Position numbers and translations under genes: made by a program. The notes beneath the pieces were generated by a model. The model did no database searches. It was not told the origin of the DNA and worked only from the letters and a program-made list of their open reading frames with translations. Of a stretch of DNA of 64,000 nucleotides, positions 51,627 to 60,113 are shown one piece after another. Position 1 is the stretch's first letter. Each line of letters opens with the position of its first letter. The stretch comes from Variovorax sp. J22P240 (lineage in GTDB: Bacteria; Pseudomonadota; Gammaproteobacteria; Burkholderiales; Burkholderiaceae_C). The stretch is from contig NZ_JASZYR010000008.1 in NCBI RefSeq assembly GCF_030316855.1, positions 1-64,000 on the forward strand, read 5' to 3'.

Positions 51627-53414
51627 CTACTCCAGAGGCGGAGTTGCGCTCAGCACCTCTTCGATCGTCGTGACCCCTTCTGCGACGCGCAGCGCTCCGG
51701 CGAGGCGCAGCGGGCGCATGCCGTCGGCGACGGCCTGCCGCCTGAGCGAGACCATGTTCGGTTCCTTGGTGACCTCGCCCTTGAATGCCTCGGTGATGCT
51801 GAGCAGTTCGTACAGGCCCATGCGGCCCATGTAGCCGGTCATTCGGCAGTCGACGCAACCGACCGGCTTGTAGGCACGCACGGAGCCGTTGATCTGCCAG
51901 GGCGTCACGAACTCCGCGAGCTTCTCGCGGGTGACGGCTTCGTCGGGTTCCTTGCAATGCAGGCACAGCGTGCGCACCAGACGCTGGGCGAGCACGCCGA
52001 GCATCACCGCGTTGATCAGGTAGGACGGCACACCCAGCTCCATCAACCGCGTGATCGCACTGGGAGCATCGTTGGTGTGCAGCGTGCTGAAGACCAGGTG
52101 GCCGGTCAGAGCCGACTGCACCGCCATCTCGGCAGTGGCCAGGTCGCGGATCTCGCCGACCATGATGATGTCCGGGTCTTGCCGCATCAGTGCGCGCAAG
52201 CCCTCGGTGAATCCGAAATCGAGCTGCGGTTGCACCTGCGTCTGGTTGAAGGACGGTTCGATCATTTCGATCGGGTCCTCGATCGTGCTGACGTTGACCT
52301 CTTCCGTCGCTACCCGCTTGAGCGTCGAATACAGGGTGGTCGTCTTGCCAGACCCCGTCGGGCCGGTCACCAGGATGATGCCGTGCGGCCGCGTCACCAG
52401 TTGCTCCCAGCGCCGCGCGTCGTGCTGCGCGAAGCCGAGTGCGTCCAGGTCCTTCACCGCCGTGTCGGGGTCGAAGATCCGCATCACCATCTTTTCCCCG
52501 AAGGCCGTCGGCAATGTCGACAAGCGCATTTCGACTTCGTCGCCGCGGATGTTGCGGGTCTTGATGCGGCCGTCGAGCGGCCGACGCTTCTCGACCACGT
52601 CCATTCGGCCGAGCAGCTTGATGCGCGCGACCATCGCATTCATCACGCCCATCGGCATCTGGTAGGCGGGATGCAGCACGCCGTCGATGCGAAAGCGGAT
52701 GACGCCCTGGTCGCGGCGCGGTTCGAGATGGATGTCGCTCGCGCGCTGGTCGAAGGCGTACTGCCAGAGCCAGTCGACCACCTGCACCACGCTCTGGTCG
52801 TTGGCGTCGAGCTGCTTGTTGCTCTTGCCGAGTTCGACGAGCTGCTCGAAGCTGGCCCCACCCGTGTTGCCGCCCGCCTTCTGCGCGGCCCGCACCGACT
52901 TGGCCAGTGCGAAGAATTCGGCCGTGTAGCGCTGAATGTCCGTCGGGCTCGCAACCACGCGTCGCACCGATCGGCGCGACTGGCGCTCGACCTCGGCGAT
53001 CCAGTCGGTGAGAAAGGGCTCGGCCGTGGCAACCACCACTTCGCTCGGAGTTACCTGCACCGGCAATACCTTGTGCCGCTCGGCGTACGCGGCGCTCATG
53101 GTGTCTGCCACCTTGCCCACGTCGACCTTGAGCGGGTCGATCCGCAGATAGGAGAGCCCCGCACGACCCGCGAGCCACTGCGTGAGCATCTCGAGATCGA
53201 GCGGCTTGCCGTCGCCCTCGCGCGTCATCGCGACGTTCGCCAGGCGCACCAGCGGCGCCTGCCGGCTTTCGGCCTGCGCGCAGCGCGCCAGCGTGCGCTT
53301 TGCCTCCACAGGCGAGATCACGCCGTCCTTGGCCAGCCATTCGATCAGATGGCGCAGATCGAGCGGGCCTTCGTGGCGGGAAGCGGCGGATGCAGCGACG
53401 GAGACAGCACTCAT
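51627..53414 (-). CDS. GspE/PilB family secretion ATPase
   Basis: A 595-residue type II secretion / type IV pilus-type hexameric ATPase. Motifs are the Asp box region ASDIHLEP (225-232), Walker A GPTGSGKTTT (351-360), Walker B VGEIRD (419-424), the His box HLVFSTLHTND and a tetracysteine zinc site (CLHC ... CVDC). The N terminus has a helical GspE_N-like region. No other secretion or pilus gene lies nearby. It follows a spermidine-synthase-like gene by eight bases in an operon with a DNA glycosylase. Start ATG 53414. Confidence 0.9.
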   Translation of the reverse strand: MSAVSVAASAASRHEGPLDLRHLIEWLAKDGVISPVEAKRTLARCAQAESRQAPLVRLANVAMTREGDGKPLDLEMLTQWLAGRAGLSYLRIDPLKVDVGKVADTMSAAYAERHKVLPVQVTPSEVVVATAEPFLTDWIAEVERQSRRSVRRVVASPTDIQRYTAEFFALAKSVRAAQKAGGNTGGASFEQLVELGKSNKQLDANDQSVVQVVDWLWQYAFDQRASDIHLEPRRDQGVIRFRIDGVLHPAYQMPMGVMNAMVARIKLLGRMDVVEKRRPLDGRIKTRNIRGDEVEMRLSTLPTAFGEKMVMRIFDPDTAVKDLDALGFAQHDARRWEQLVTRPHGIILVTGPTGSGKTTTLYSTLKRVATEEVNVSTIEDPIEMIEPSFNQTQVQPQLDFGFTEGLRALMRQDPDIIMVGEIRDLATAEMAVQSALTGHLVFSTLHTNDAPSAITRLMELGVPSYLINAVMLGVLAQRLVRTLCLHCKEPDEAVTREKLAEFVTPWQINGSVRAYKPVGCVDCRMTGYMGRMGLYELLSITEAFKGEVTKEPNMVSLRRQAVADGMRPLRLAGALRVAEGVTTIEEVLSATPPLE

Positions 53415-53422
53415 GGATGAAA

Positions 53423-54166
53423 TCAGTTCCGAGGTTTGAACACGCGCAGCCACTTGGGTGCGGGCAGGCCCCAGCGAGTCTGGATGGTTTGGGCGCGGTC
53501 GGCAAGCGCGGGGCGCTTCGGCCGGCTGGCAATGCGCTGGGCGACCACCACGGTGTTGCCCTCGCGCGTCGGCTTGAAGGCCCAGACCGCGTCCTCGCCG
53601 AACGCGGCGGAAATCTTCTCAAGACTGCGCTCGTAGCTGGACGATCGGCCGAACAGGTTGACCGTCATGCAGCCGTCGTCGGTGAGCAAGGCGCGGCAGT
53701 CGGCATAAAAGTCCTCGCTGTCGAGCACGGGCGCGGCGGCCTCATGGTCGTACAGGTCGACCTGCAGCGCGTCGACCGTGCCCAGCCACTGCGGCTTGCG
53801 GATCTCGGCGGCCGCATCGGCCACCACCACCTGGAGCTTGCCGTCATCCGCCGGTAGCTTGAACCACCCGCGACAGGCTGCGACCACCTGCGGATTGAGC
53901 TCGATCGCGGTCGTGCGCATGCGCAGCGTCTTGCGGCTGAACTTGGTGAGGCTGGCCGCGCCCAGGCCCAACTGCATGGCATGGCGCTTGGGCACGCTGG
54001 CGGCGTCGACGAAGAGCAGCCACGCCATCATGCGCTGCACGTATTCGAGTTCGATTTCGAAGGGCGCGTCCAGCCTCATCGAGCCCTGCACCCACTCGGT
54101 GCCCAGGTGCAGATAGCGAACGTCTCCCCAATCGGAGAAATTGACCTCGGGAAGGGAGACCTTCAT
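53423..54166 (-). CDS. spermidine synthase-like methyltransferase-fold protein
   Basis: A 247-residue Rossmann-fold protein of the spermidine-synthase superfamily. HAMQLGLGAASLTKF is the nucleotide-binding loop, RTTAIELNPQVVAACRGWF the second strand, and VDALQVDLYDHEAAAPVLDSEDFY the acidic strand. The polyamine-binding residues of true spermidine synthase are not clearly kept, so it may be a general SAM- or decarboxy-SAM-binding protein. Its start overlaps the glycosylase stop by four bases (ATGA). Confidence 0.8.
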   Translation of the reverse strand: MKVSLPEVNFSDWGDVRYLHLGTEWVQGSMRLDAPFEIELEYVQRMMAWLLFVDAASVPKRHAMQLGLGAASLTKFSRKTLRMRTTAIELNPQVVAACRGWFKLPADDGKLQVVVADAAAEIRKPQWLGTVDALQVDLYDHEAAAPVLDSEDFYADCRALLTDDGCMTVNLFGRSSSYERSLEKISAAFGEDAVWAFKPTREGNTVVVAQRIASRPKRPALADRAQTIQTRWGLPAPKWLRVFKPRN

Positions 54167-54696
54167 GGAATGACCAGATACCTTTCAAACACCTCACGCC
54201 AGCCTTGGACCTTGCGCTCGAAGCTCCACGACGCATTGGCCGGGCTCGACGAAGGCAGGCGATGGACCGGCACACCCAGCGTGCGCGTGTGCCGCGCATG
54301 CCGGAAACTCTCGCCACCGTTGTGGGCGATGGCCACCAGCTTCGGCAAATGAAGGCTCGCAATGTCGTTGACGACCGCGTCGCGGATCGCGGAATCGAGA
54401 CTGCCCTCCCGCTCGCAACTGGCGTAGACATCCCACACGCCCAGACCACGGTCCAACAACCACTTGCTACGCTTTTGATAGCTGCCTTCGCCCACTGGAA
54501 GCGGGTTGCCGGGCCACAGGGCCTCCAATATTTTCCAGAAGTGATTCTGCGGGTGCGCATAATACTGCTGCTGCGCGATCGACCGGGCTCCTGGAAAGCT
54601 GCCGAGTATCAACAAGGCGGTGTTGCCAGAAACGATTGGCGCAAGCCCCGTGAGCACAGCCTTCGCGTCGCCTGGGCGCAAAGCTGGCTTATCCAT
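54163..54696 (-). CDS. DNA-deoxyinosine / uracil-DNA glycosylase (UDG family 6-like)
   Basis: A 177-residue base-excision glycosylase. LILGSFPGARSIAQQQYY followed by AHPQNHFWKIL is the active-site motif of hypoxanthine-DNA glycosylases (UDG superfamily family 6), and the C-terminal motif is VHRLPSSSPAN. These remove deaminated adenine (hypoxanthine) from DNA. Codons for SYQKRSKW coincide with a reversed copy of a short Comamonadaceae repeat. First gene of the three-gene minus-strand operon. Divergent from the MscS gene with 47 bases between starts. Confidence 0.87.
   Translation of the reverse strand: MDKPALRPGDAKAVLTGLAPIVSGNTALLILGSFPGARSIAQQQYYAHPQNHFWKILEALWPGNPLPVGEGSYQKRSKWLLDRGLGVWDVYASCEREGSLDSAIRDAVVNDIASLHLPKLVAIAHNGGESFRHARHTRTLGVPVHRLPSSSPANASWSFERKVQGWREVFERYLVIP
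54464..54485. repeat. short Comamonadaceae-type repeat inside the glycosylase gene
   Basis: TTGCTACGCTTTTGATAGCT has GCTAC/G-TAGC-like arms around CTTTTGA. It is a reversed relative of the element at 35591-35606. It lies in frame within coding sequence and encodes SYQKRSK without disrupting the protein. Confidence 0.4.
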
Positions 54697-54743
54697 AACG
54701 CTTGCCGGTTCGCAGAAGTGCCGGCACCTGTGAGGAGAAGATC

Positions 54744-55571
54744 ATGAATACGGAAGCGATCTGGATTTTCCTGACGACGCAAGGGGTGGATTTTGGCCTG
54801 AAAGTGATCGGCGCCCTGATCGCCTGGGGCATCGGCCGATGGCTCATCGGACTCGCGCAGCGGCTCGTTGCCAAGGCGCTCGAGCGCGGCAAGCGCATGG
54901 ACCCGACGCTGAGCAACTACCTGGTCTCGATCCTCGGCGTGGTGCTCAACATCGTCCTGATCCTCGCGATCCTAGACATGTTCGGCGTGAGGACGACTTC
55001 GTTCGCGGTGCTGCTGGCAGGCGCCGGGCTGGCCATCGGCACGGCATGGGGCGGCCTGCTCACGCACTTTGCAGCGGGCGTGTTCCTTCAGGTGCTGCGG
55101 CCGTACAAGGTCGGCGACTACGTGACCGTCGGCGGCGGCGTCAACGGCACCGTCAAGGAACTCGGCTTGTTCGGTACGACGCTGGTCACGCCCGACAACG
55201 TGATCGCCACCGTGGGCAACAACAAAGTGCTGTCGGAGACGATCCAGAACTTCAGCCACCTGCCGTGGCGCCGGGTCGACACCACCGCGAAAGTCGCCAA
55301 CGGCGTCGACGTGAACCAAGCCATCGAGTTGCTGAGGGCCGAGGTGAGCAAGATCTCGAACGTCTCGACCGAGCAGCCGCCCGACATCGAGATTCTCCAG
55401 TTCACTCCCGAAGGCCCCCTGCTCGCCGTGCGGCCCTACACGCACACGGACCACTACTGGCAGGTGTACTTCGACACGCACCGCGCGGTCGTCAAGACCT
55501 TCGGTGCGGCGGGCTACCCGACACCTGAAACGCCGCTCGTCCGGCGGGCGGTCGGGCCGGCGACCACCTAA
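54744..55571 (+). CDS. small-conductance mechanosensitive channel (MscS family)
   Basis: A 275-residue MscS-type channel. The pore helix region GLAIGTAWGGLLTHFAAGVFLQVLRPYKVGDYV spans about 108-140, and a beta domain with VNGTVKELGLFGTTLVTPDN follows, then an alpha/beta C-terminal domain. It has three N-terminal helices like E. coli MscS and protects against hypo-osmotic shock. Start ATG 54744 has GAGGAG seven to eight bases upstream. A strong bidirectional terminator follows. Confidence 0.93.
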   Translation: MNTEAIWIFLTTQGVDFGLKVIGALIAWGIGRWLIGLAQRLVAKALERGKRMDPTLSNYLVSILGVVLNIVLILAILDMFGVRTTSFAVLLAGAGLAIGTAWGGLLTHFAAGVFLQVLRPYKVGDYVTVGGGVNGTVKELGLFGTTLVTPDNVIATVGNNKVLSETIQNFSHLPWRRVDTTAKVANGVDVNQAIELLRAEVSKISNVSTEQPPDIEILQFTPEGPLLAVRPYTHTDHYWQVYFDTHRAVVKTFGAAGYPTPETPLVRRAVGPATT

Positions 55572-55572
55572 G

Positions 55573-55599
55573 AAAAAAACCCGCCGAGGCGGGTTTTTT
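55573..55599. terminator. bidirectional terminator between the MscS and 11-mer-repeat genes
   Basis: A7 followed by CCCGCC, GA, GGCGGG and T6 (55573-55599), symmetrical for both strands, between two convergent genes and directly after the MscS stop. Confidence 0.9.
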
Positions 55600-55621
55600 C
55601 ATTTCGGAAGCGAACCGGAGA

Positions 55622-55966
55622 TCAGGGCTTTTCGCCCTTTTTGACGGCTTCGTTCTGAACCGTGCCCGGGATCTTCTCGCCAATCTTGTCGCCGACCTTG
55701 CGCGTGCCGTCAGCGGCGTCGGTGGCCACGTTATCGACGGCCTTGCCGGTCGCCTTGGCGCCCTTCTCGGTCGCCTTCACGGCCTTCTTCGTGCCACTCT
55801 TGGTGGCGTCCCAGGCTTTTTCGGTGCCACTCTTGGTGGCATCCCAGGCCTTTTCGCCGGCGTTCTCGACCTTCTGGGTGGTGCTTTGCGCAACTGCCGA
55901 TCCGCCAATGCAGGCGAAGGCCAGGGCCACGGCGGTCGACAGGACGCGAATGTTGGATGGGGTCAT
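55622..55966 (-). CDS. secreted small protein with tandem 11-residue repeats
   Basis: A 114-residue protein with a signal peptide (hydrophobic core about 9-24, cleavage likely after AVA of GGSAVAQS). Residues 38-48 and 49-59 are identical EKAWDATKSGT / EKAWDATKSGT repeats, and 60-70 (KKAVKATEKGA) is a diverged third unit. The pattern is an amphipathic, Ala/Lys/Thr-rich 11-mer, like LEA or apolipoprotein-type helices, suggesting a membrane- or protein-protecting periplasmic helix. The DNA shows matching 33-bp tandem copies (55791-55823 and 55824-55856). The specific role is unknown. Confidence 0.8.
   Translation of the reverse strand: MTPSNIRVLSTAVALAFACIGGSAVAQSTTQKVENAGEKAWDATKSGTEKAWDATKSGTKKAVKATEKGAKATGKAVDNVATDAADGTRKVGDKIGEKIPGTVQNEAVKKGEKP
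55791..55856. repeat. 33-bp tandem direct repeat in the 11-mer protein gene
   Basis: Two adjacent 33-bp units (55791-55823, 55824-55856) differ at only two positions and encode the two identical 11-residue units. Suggests recent unit duplication and possible copy-number variation. Confidence 0.85.
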
Positions 55967-56088
55967 GGAAGCTCCTTGTATGAGTTGGAGTGACAGGCTC
56001 GCCACTGTGATGCAACGAGTGCACAAGGTCAAAGGATGACACCAAAAACCATTGAGGCGCGTGCTTGGACGCAAGTCGGGCGCTTCGC

Positions 56089-56949
56089 CTACGCCAGGCG
56101 CGGGATGGCGGCCGACAGGCCGATCAGCGCAGACAGACGAGGCAGGGCCGCGACTGCATTGCGAGTGGTTGCTTCGGCCAGCGCTGCTGCGTCGATCCCG
56201 CGCAACGCCGCCACCACGTCGGCGATCCGTGGCAGCTCGCCCGGCTCGTTGCGGCCCTGCGGCTCGCCCGCATCGCGCTGGGCCTGCGTCCTGTAGAGCC
56301 AGTGCGGCTGAATGTCGGGTGAATCGGTTTCCATCACTATCGCTTCGAGCGGCAGGGTTGCCGCCAGTCGGCGCAGTTGCAGGGCGCGCTCGAACGTCAC
56401 CGCGCCGCCGAAGCCCAGCTTGAGGCCGAGGTCGATGCAGGCCTGCGCCTGCTGCTCGCTGCCGTTGAAGGCATGCGCGATGCCATGCCACGCCTGTCCG
56501 GGCGCCACTTGCCGCAGGTGCTTCAGCACCTTGTCGACCGAGCGCCGCACATGAATGATTACTGGCAGCTCGTGCTTACGCGCAAGTTGCAACTGAGTGT
56601 GAAAAAAGCGTTCCTGCTTGTCCGCGTCGAGCCCTTCAACGAAGAAGTCCAGGCCAATCTCTCCGACTGCCACCAGGCGCGGGTCATCGCGCCGCTGAAC
56701 GAGTTCGGCGTCCAGCAGATCAAGATGCTCGTCCAGTGCATCGCCCGTGCACATCGGATGGATCCCGAGCGCGTAGGCATCGCCCTGAAGATGCGCGAGC
56801 TCCCGCACCGCCGCGAAGTTGACGGCGGCCACCGCGGGGATGACGCAAAGCGCCACGCCCCGACTCCGCGCACGGGCCCGTATCCGGGGCATTTCCGCGC
56901 CGAATTCGGGCGCATCGAGGTGGCAATGGGTATCGACGAAGACGGCCAT
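56089..56949 (-). CDS. tatD: TatD family metal-dependent DNase/hydrolase
   Basis: A 286-residue TIM-barrel metalloenzyme. VDTHCHLDAPEF supplies the HxH metal ligands, VGEIGLDFF the Glu, VIIHVRRS and HAFNGSEQQ the further His residues, and METDSPDIQPH the final Asp. TatD proteins are 3'-5' exonucleases or D-aminoacyl-tRNA-like hydrolases used in DNA repair. Start ATG 56949 (MAVFVDTHCHLD) is fixed by the HxH motif. Divergent from the serine protease gene across 87 bp. Confidence 0.93.
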   Translation of the reverse strand: MAVFVDTHCHLDAPEFGAEMPRIRARARSRGVALCVIPAVAAVNFAAVRELAHLQGDAYALGIHPMCTGDALDEHLDLLDAELVQRRDDPRLVAVGEIGLDFFVEGLDADKQERFFHTQLQLARKHELPVIIHVRRSVDKVLKHLRQVAPGQAWHGIAHAFNGSEQQAQACIDLGLKLGFGGAVTFERALQLRRLAATLPLEAIVMETDSPDIQPHWLYRTQAQRDAGEPQGRNEPGELPRIADVVAALRGIDAAALAEATTRNAVAALPRLSALIGLSAAIPRLA

Positions 56950-57036
56950 CGAGCGATGATGCCCGAACGGATGCACAGCCGCGGAAAGCGTGCTACCGTG
57001 CCTCCTCAAGCGTTCTCTTTTGCCGGAGGTGCCCCG

Positions 57037-58029
57037 ATGCGCAGGCCAGCTTTCTACAGCCGCTCGCCCCGAGGGCCGCAGGATGCGGCCGAACCCGGAG
57101 CGCCCGACACATCCGGCGCTCCAGACACGCCCGCGGTGCCGGCGGCCGTTGCGGCGCCACGATGGCAACCCGGCCGCCGCAGCTTCGGACTCCTGCTGGC
57201 ACTCGTCCTCGCGATGGGCGCGACCGGCGTCGTGATGTGGCCGCGCCAGGGCACGCACACTTTGACCCAGAAGGACATCGACTCGGCCGTCCTGCGCACC
57301 TTGCAGACCGCCACCCTGCCCTCCCCGGCGGCAAAGGCTGCCGACATCATCCGCCCTTCCGTCGTGCGCGTGGTGGGCTATGGCACCGAGAAGACCACGC
57401 CCGAAGCCAAGACCGAGAAGCGCGGACGCAATCTCGCCAAGGGCAAGCCGCCGGAGGCACCGCCGGAAGTGGCAGCGCCCGGACAGCAGGTGGAGCGCGG
57501 CGTCGGCACCGGCGTGGTGATCGTCGACAAGGGCATCATCCTGACCAACCTGCACGTGGTGGCCGGCGCGGAAACCGTCAAGGTCACTTTCGCCGACGGG
57601 CTCGAGGCGCCCGCCATCGTCACCGGCGTGCAGCCCGAGAACGACCTCGCCGTGCTGCAGGCGCAAAAGCTGCCCGACGACCTCATCCCCGCGACCATGC
57701 GCTCGACGGCCGACCTCCAGCCGGGTGACCAGGTGGTGGCGGTCGGCTTTCCGTTCGGCATCGGGCCTTCGGTGTCCGCCGGCGTGGTGTCGGGCCTCAA
57801 GCGCTCCTTCCGCTCGCCCGAAGGCAAGCAGGAACTCGGCAACCTGATCCAGTTCGATGCCGCCGCCAATCCCGGCAATTCGGGCGGCCCGCTCATCAAT
57901 ATGAATGGCGAAGTGCTCGGCATCGTGACCGCCATCCTCAACCCGACCCAGCAGCGCACTTTCATCGGCATCGGCTTCGCCGTTCCGATCGAGAACGCCG
58001 CCACTGCCGCCGGCTCGCCGCCGTTCTGA
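57037..58029 (+). CDS. membrane-anchored trypsin-like serine protease (S1C, DegS-like without PDZ)
   Basis: A 330-residue protein with a proline-rich cytoplasmic N terminus, one membrane helix (about 50-67) and a periplasmic trypsin-like domain. The triad is His173 (ILTNLHVV), Asp203 (ENDLAVLQ) and Ser282 (NPGNSGGPL). There is no PDZ domain after the protease, unlike DegS or DegP. A GGAGG site precedes the ATG at 57037. It stands 29 bases before moxR and may be cotranscribed with that operon. Confidence 0.87.
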   Translation: MRRPAFYSRSPRGPQDAAEPGAPDTSGAPDTPAVPAAVAAPRWQPGRRSFGLLLALVLAMGATGVVMWPRQGTHTLTQKDIDSAVLRTLQTATLPSPAAKAADIIRPSVVRVVGYGTEKTTPEAKTEKRGRNLAKGKPPEAPPEVAAPGQQVERGVGTGVVIVDKGIILTNLHVVAGAETVKVTFADGLEAPAIVTGVQPENDLAVLQAQKLPDDLIPATMRSTADLQPGDQVVAVGFPFGIGPSVSAGVVSGLKRSFRSPEGKQELGNLIQFDAAANPGNSGGPLINMNGEVLGIVTAILNPTQQRTFIGIGFAVPIENAATAAGSPPF

Positions 58030-58058
58030 CTCCCACCGATCCCACCAAGGCACTCCGC

Positions 58059-59075
58059 ATGAGCACAGAGAACGAATCGCCCGCCGCCGCCACAGCCACT
58101 GCCGAGCTGATGGAGCAGATCCTCTATCAGGTCAAGAGAGTCGTCGTCGGCCAGGACCGCTTTCTCGAAAGAGTCATGGTCGCGATGCTGGCGGGCGGGC
58201 ACCTGCTGGTCGAAGGCGTTCCCGGGCTGGCCAAGACGCTGACGGTGCGAACGCTCGCCGACACCGTGCGGGGGCAATTCAAACGCATCCAGTTCACGCC
58301 CGACCTGGTGCCGGCCGACCTGGTCGGCACGCGCATCTACAACCAGAAGACCGGTGACTTCAGCACCTCGCTGGGCCCCGTCTTCTGCAACTTGCTGCTG
58401 GCCGACGAAATCAACCGCGCGCCGGCCAAGGTGCAGAGCGCGCTGCTCGAAGTGATGCAGGAGCGCCAGGTCACCATCGCCGGCGAGACCCACAAGGTGC
58501 CGCGCCCGTTTCTCGTGATGGCGACGCAGAACCCGATCGAGACCGAAGGCACCTACCCGCTGCCCGAGGCGCAGGTGGACCGCTTCATGATGAAGGTGCT
58601 GGTCGACTACCCGTCCGACGAGGAGGAATTCGTCATCGTCGAACGAGTCATCGGCCCGCCGGTCGAGGCCGCGCCCGTCGCGACCACCGATCAGCTCGCC
58701 GCCTTGCAGGCCGAGGCGCGCCGCGTGTACGTCGATCCGTCGCTGATCCAGTACGCCGTCAGGCTGGTATCGGCCACCCGCACGCCCGAGAAGCACGGCC
58801 TGAAGGACATGCGCCGCTTCATCACCTTCGGCGCCAGCCCGCGCGCCAGCATCAACCTGACCGAAGGCGCACGCGCGCTGGCCCTGCTGCGGGGGCGCAG
58901 CTACGCATTGCCCGAAGACATGACCGCGCTGGTGCCCGATGTGCTGCGCCACCGCGTGACGCTCTCTTATGAAGGCCTCTCCGAAGGGCTCACGCCCGAC
59001 AGCCTGGTCGACAGGATCATGCGGGCCGTGCCCGCTCCAGCCAAACCGCTCGAACATGAAAAGCTGGTGGCCTAG
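58059..59075 (+). CDS. MoxR family AAA+ ATPase
   Basis: A 338-residue AAA+ ATPase acting as a chaperone-like partner of VWA proteins. Walker A is GVPGLAKT (53-60), Walker B is LLADEINRAPAKVQSALLEVMQER, and the sensor region reads VMATQNPIETEGTYPLPEAQVDRFMMK, all MoxR hallmarks. It heads a MoxR-DUF58-VWA operon, a common arrangement for envelope-stress or metal-insertion modules. It overlaps the DUF58 gene by 20 bases. Confidence 0.93.
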   Translation: MSTENESPAAATATAELMEQILYQVKRVVVGQDRFLERVMVAMLAGGHLLVEGVPGLAKTLTVRTLADTVRGQFKRIQFTPDLVPADLVGTRIYNQKTGDFSTSLGPVFCNLLLADEINRAPAKVQSALLEVMQERQVTIAGETHKVPRPFLVMATQNPIETEGTYPLPEAQVDRFMMKVLVDYPSDEEEFVIVERVIGPPVEAAPVATTDQLAALQAEARRVYVDPSLIQYAVRLVSATRTPEKHGLKDMRRFITFGASPRASINLTEGARALALLRGRSYALPEDMTALVPDVLRHRVTLSYEGLSEGLTPDSLVDRIMRAVPAPAKPLEHEKLVA

Positions 59076-60048
59076 ACGCGCGAAGGCAGCGAATGACGAA
59101 CAGCTCGCCGCGGCAGAAGCTGCGGCGAGTGGCGTCGAGCGCGCCTTGCGCCGCCTGGAGTGGACGGTGATCCGCCGCCTCGACGGTCTCCTGCAGGGCG
59201 ACTACCGGACCCTCATGCGCGGCACCGGCCTCGACCTGGCCGATCTGCGCGAATACCAGCACCACGACGACGTTCGCCACATCGATTGGAACGTCACCGC
59301 GCGCCTGCAGACGCCGCACGTGCGCGTCTTCACCGAAGACCGCGAGATGGCCGCGTGGTTCGTGCTCGACCTGAGCCGCTCGGTCGACTTCGGCTCCGGC
59401 ACCCGGGCCAAACGCGAGATCTCGGCCGGCTTCGTCGGTGTCATCGCCCGCCTCCTGACGCGGCACGGCAACCGGGTCGGCGCGATGGTCTACGGCAACG
59501 ACGTCGAGGCGGTGATTCCGCCGCGCAGCGGACGGCGGCACGTGCTGCACCTGCTGCATGCGATGGAGCGCCGCTCGGCCCGGGTCGCGCCCGATCAGAA
59601 GGGCATGACCCGCCTCGCGGACCTGCTCGCATCGGCGGCGATGCTCATGCCGCGCCGCTCGACCGTGTTCGTGGTGTCGGACTTCATGAGCGAGCCCGGC
59701 TGGGAGCGCCCACTCGCGCACATCGTGCAGCGGCATGACGTGGTGGCGGTGCGTCTCTTCGACCCGCTCGAACTCGAACTCCCCGACCTGGGCCTGGTCC
59801 CGCTGCGCGACGCCGAGACGGGCGAGCAGCTCTGGGTCGACACGCATGACGCGGGATTCCGCAAGCGCTTCGCGCGCATTGCCGCGGAACGCGAAGCCAC
59901 CCTGCGCGAGACGCTGGCCAGGATCGGCGTCGACGCACTCGAACTGTCGACAGACGACGACCTGGTGGAGGCCATCGTGCGCTTTGCCGACATGCGCAAG
60001 CGCCGCGTGCGCACCGGGCCGGCCAATCCCAAGGCGGTGGCAGCATGA
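59056..60048 (+). CDS. DUF58 domain-containing protein
   Basis: A 330-residue DUF58 protein, the usual partner of MoxR. The signature DLADLREYQHHDDVRHIDWNVTARLQTPHVRVF spans about residues 60-92, and a VWA-like fold follows with FVLDLSRSVDFG (degenerate MIDAS). No membrane segment is present. Start ATG 59056 overlaps the end of moxR in another frame. Its TGA overlaps the ATG of a 22-codon ORF (ATGA). Confidence 0.9.
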   Translation: MKSWWPRRAKAANDEQLAAAEAAASGVERALRRLEWTVIRRLDGLLQGDYRTLMRGTGLDLADLREYQHHDDVRHIDWNVTARLQTPHVRVFTEDREMAAWFVLDLSRSVDFGSGTRAKREISAGFVGVIARLLTRHGNRVGAMVYGNDVEAVIPPRSGRRHVLHLLHAMERRSARVAPDQKGMTRLADLLASAAMLMPRRSTVFVVSDFMSEPGWERPLAHIVQRHDVVAVRLFDPLELELPDLGLVPLRDAETGEQLWVDTHDAGFRKRFARIAAEREATLRETLARIGVDALELSTDDDLVEAIVRFADMRKRRVRTGPANPKAVAA

Positions 60049-60113
60049 GCGCCGCGGCGGACCGCTCCAAGCAAGCTCGCGCCGCAGCGCGAAGCGCGGA
60101 GGTTTCCGAATGA
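60045..60113 (+). CDS. 22-residue ORF linking the DUF58 and VWA genes
   Basis: A 22-codon frame, MSAAADRSKQARAAARSAEV then SE, whose ATG overlaps the DUF58 stop (ATGA at 60045-60048) and whose TGA overlaps the VWA start (ATGA at 60110-60113). In many such operons a DUF4381 gene sits here; this could be a relic or a coupling mini-ORF. The composition is Ala/Arg rich and no domain is recognisable. Whether the peptide itself matters is unknown. Confidence 0.4.
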   Translation: MSAAADRSKQARAAARSAEVSE

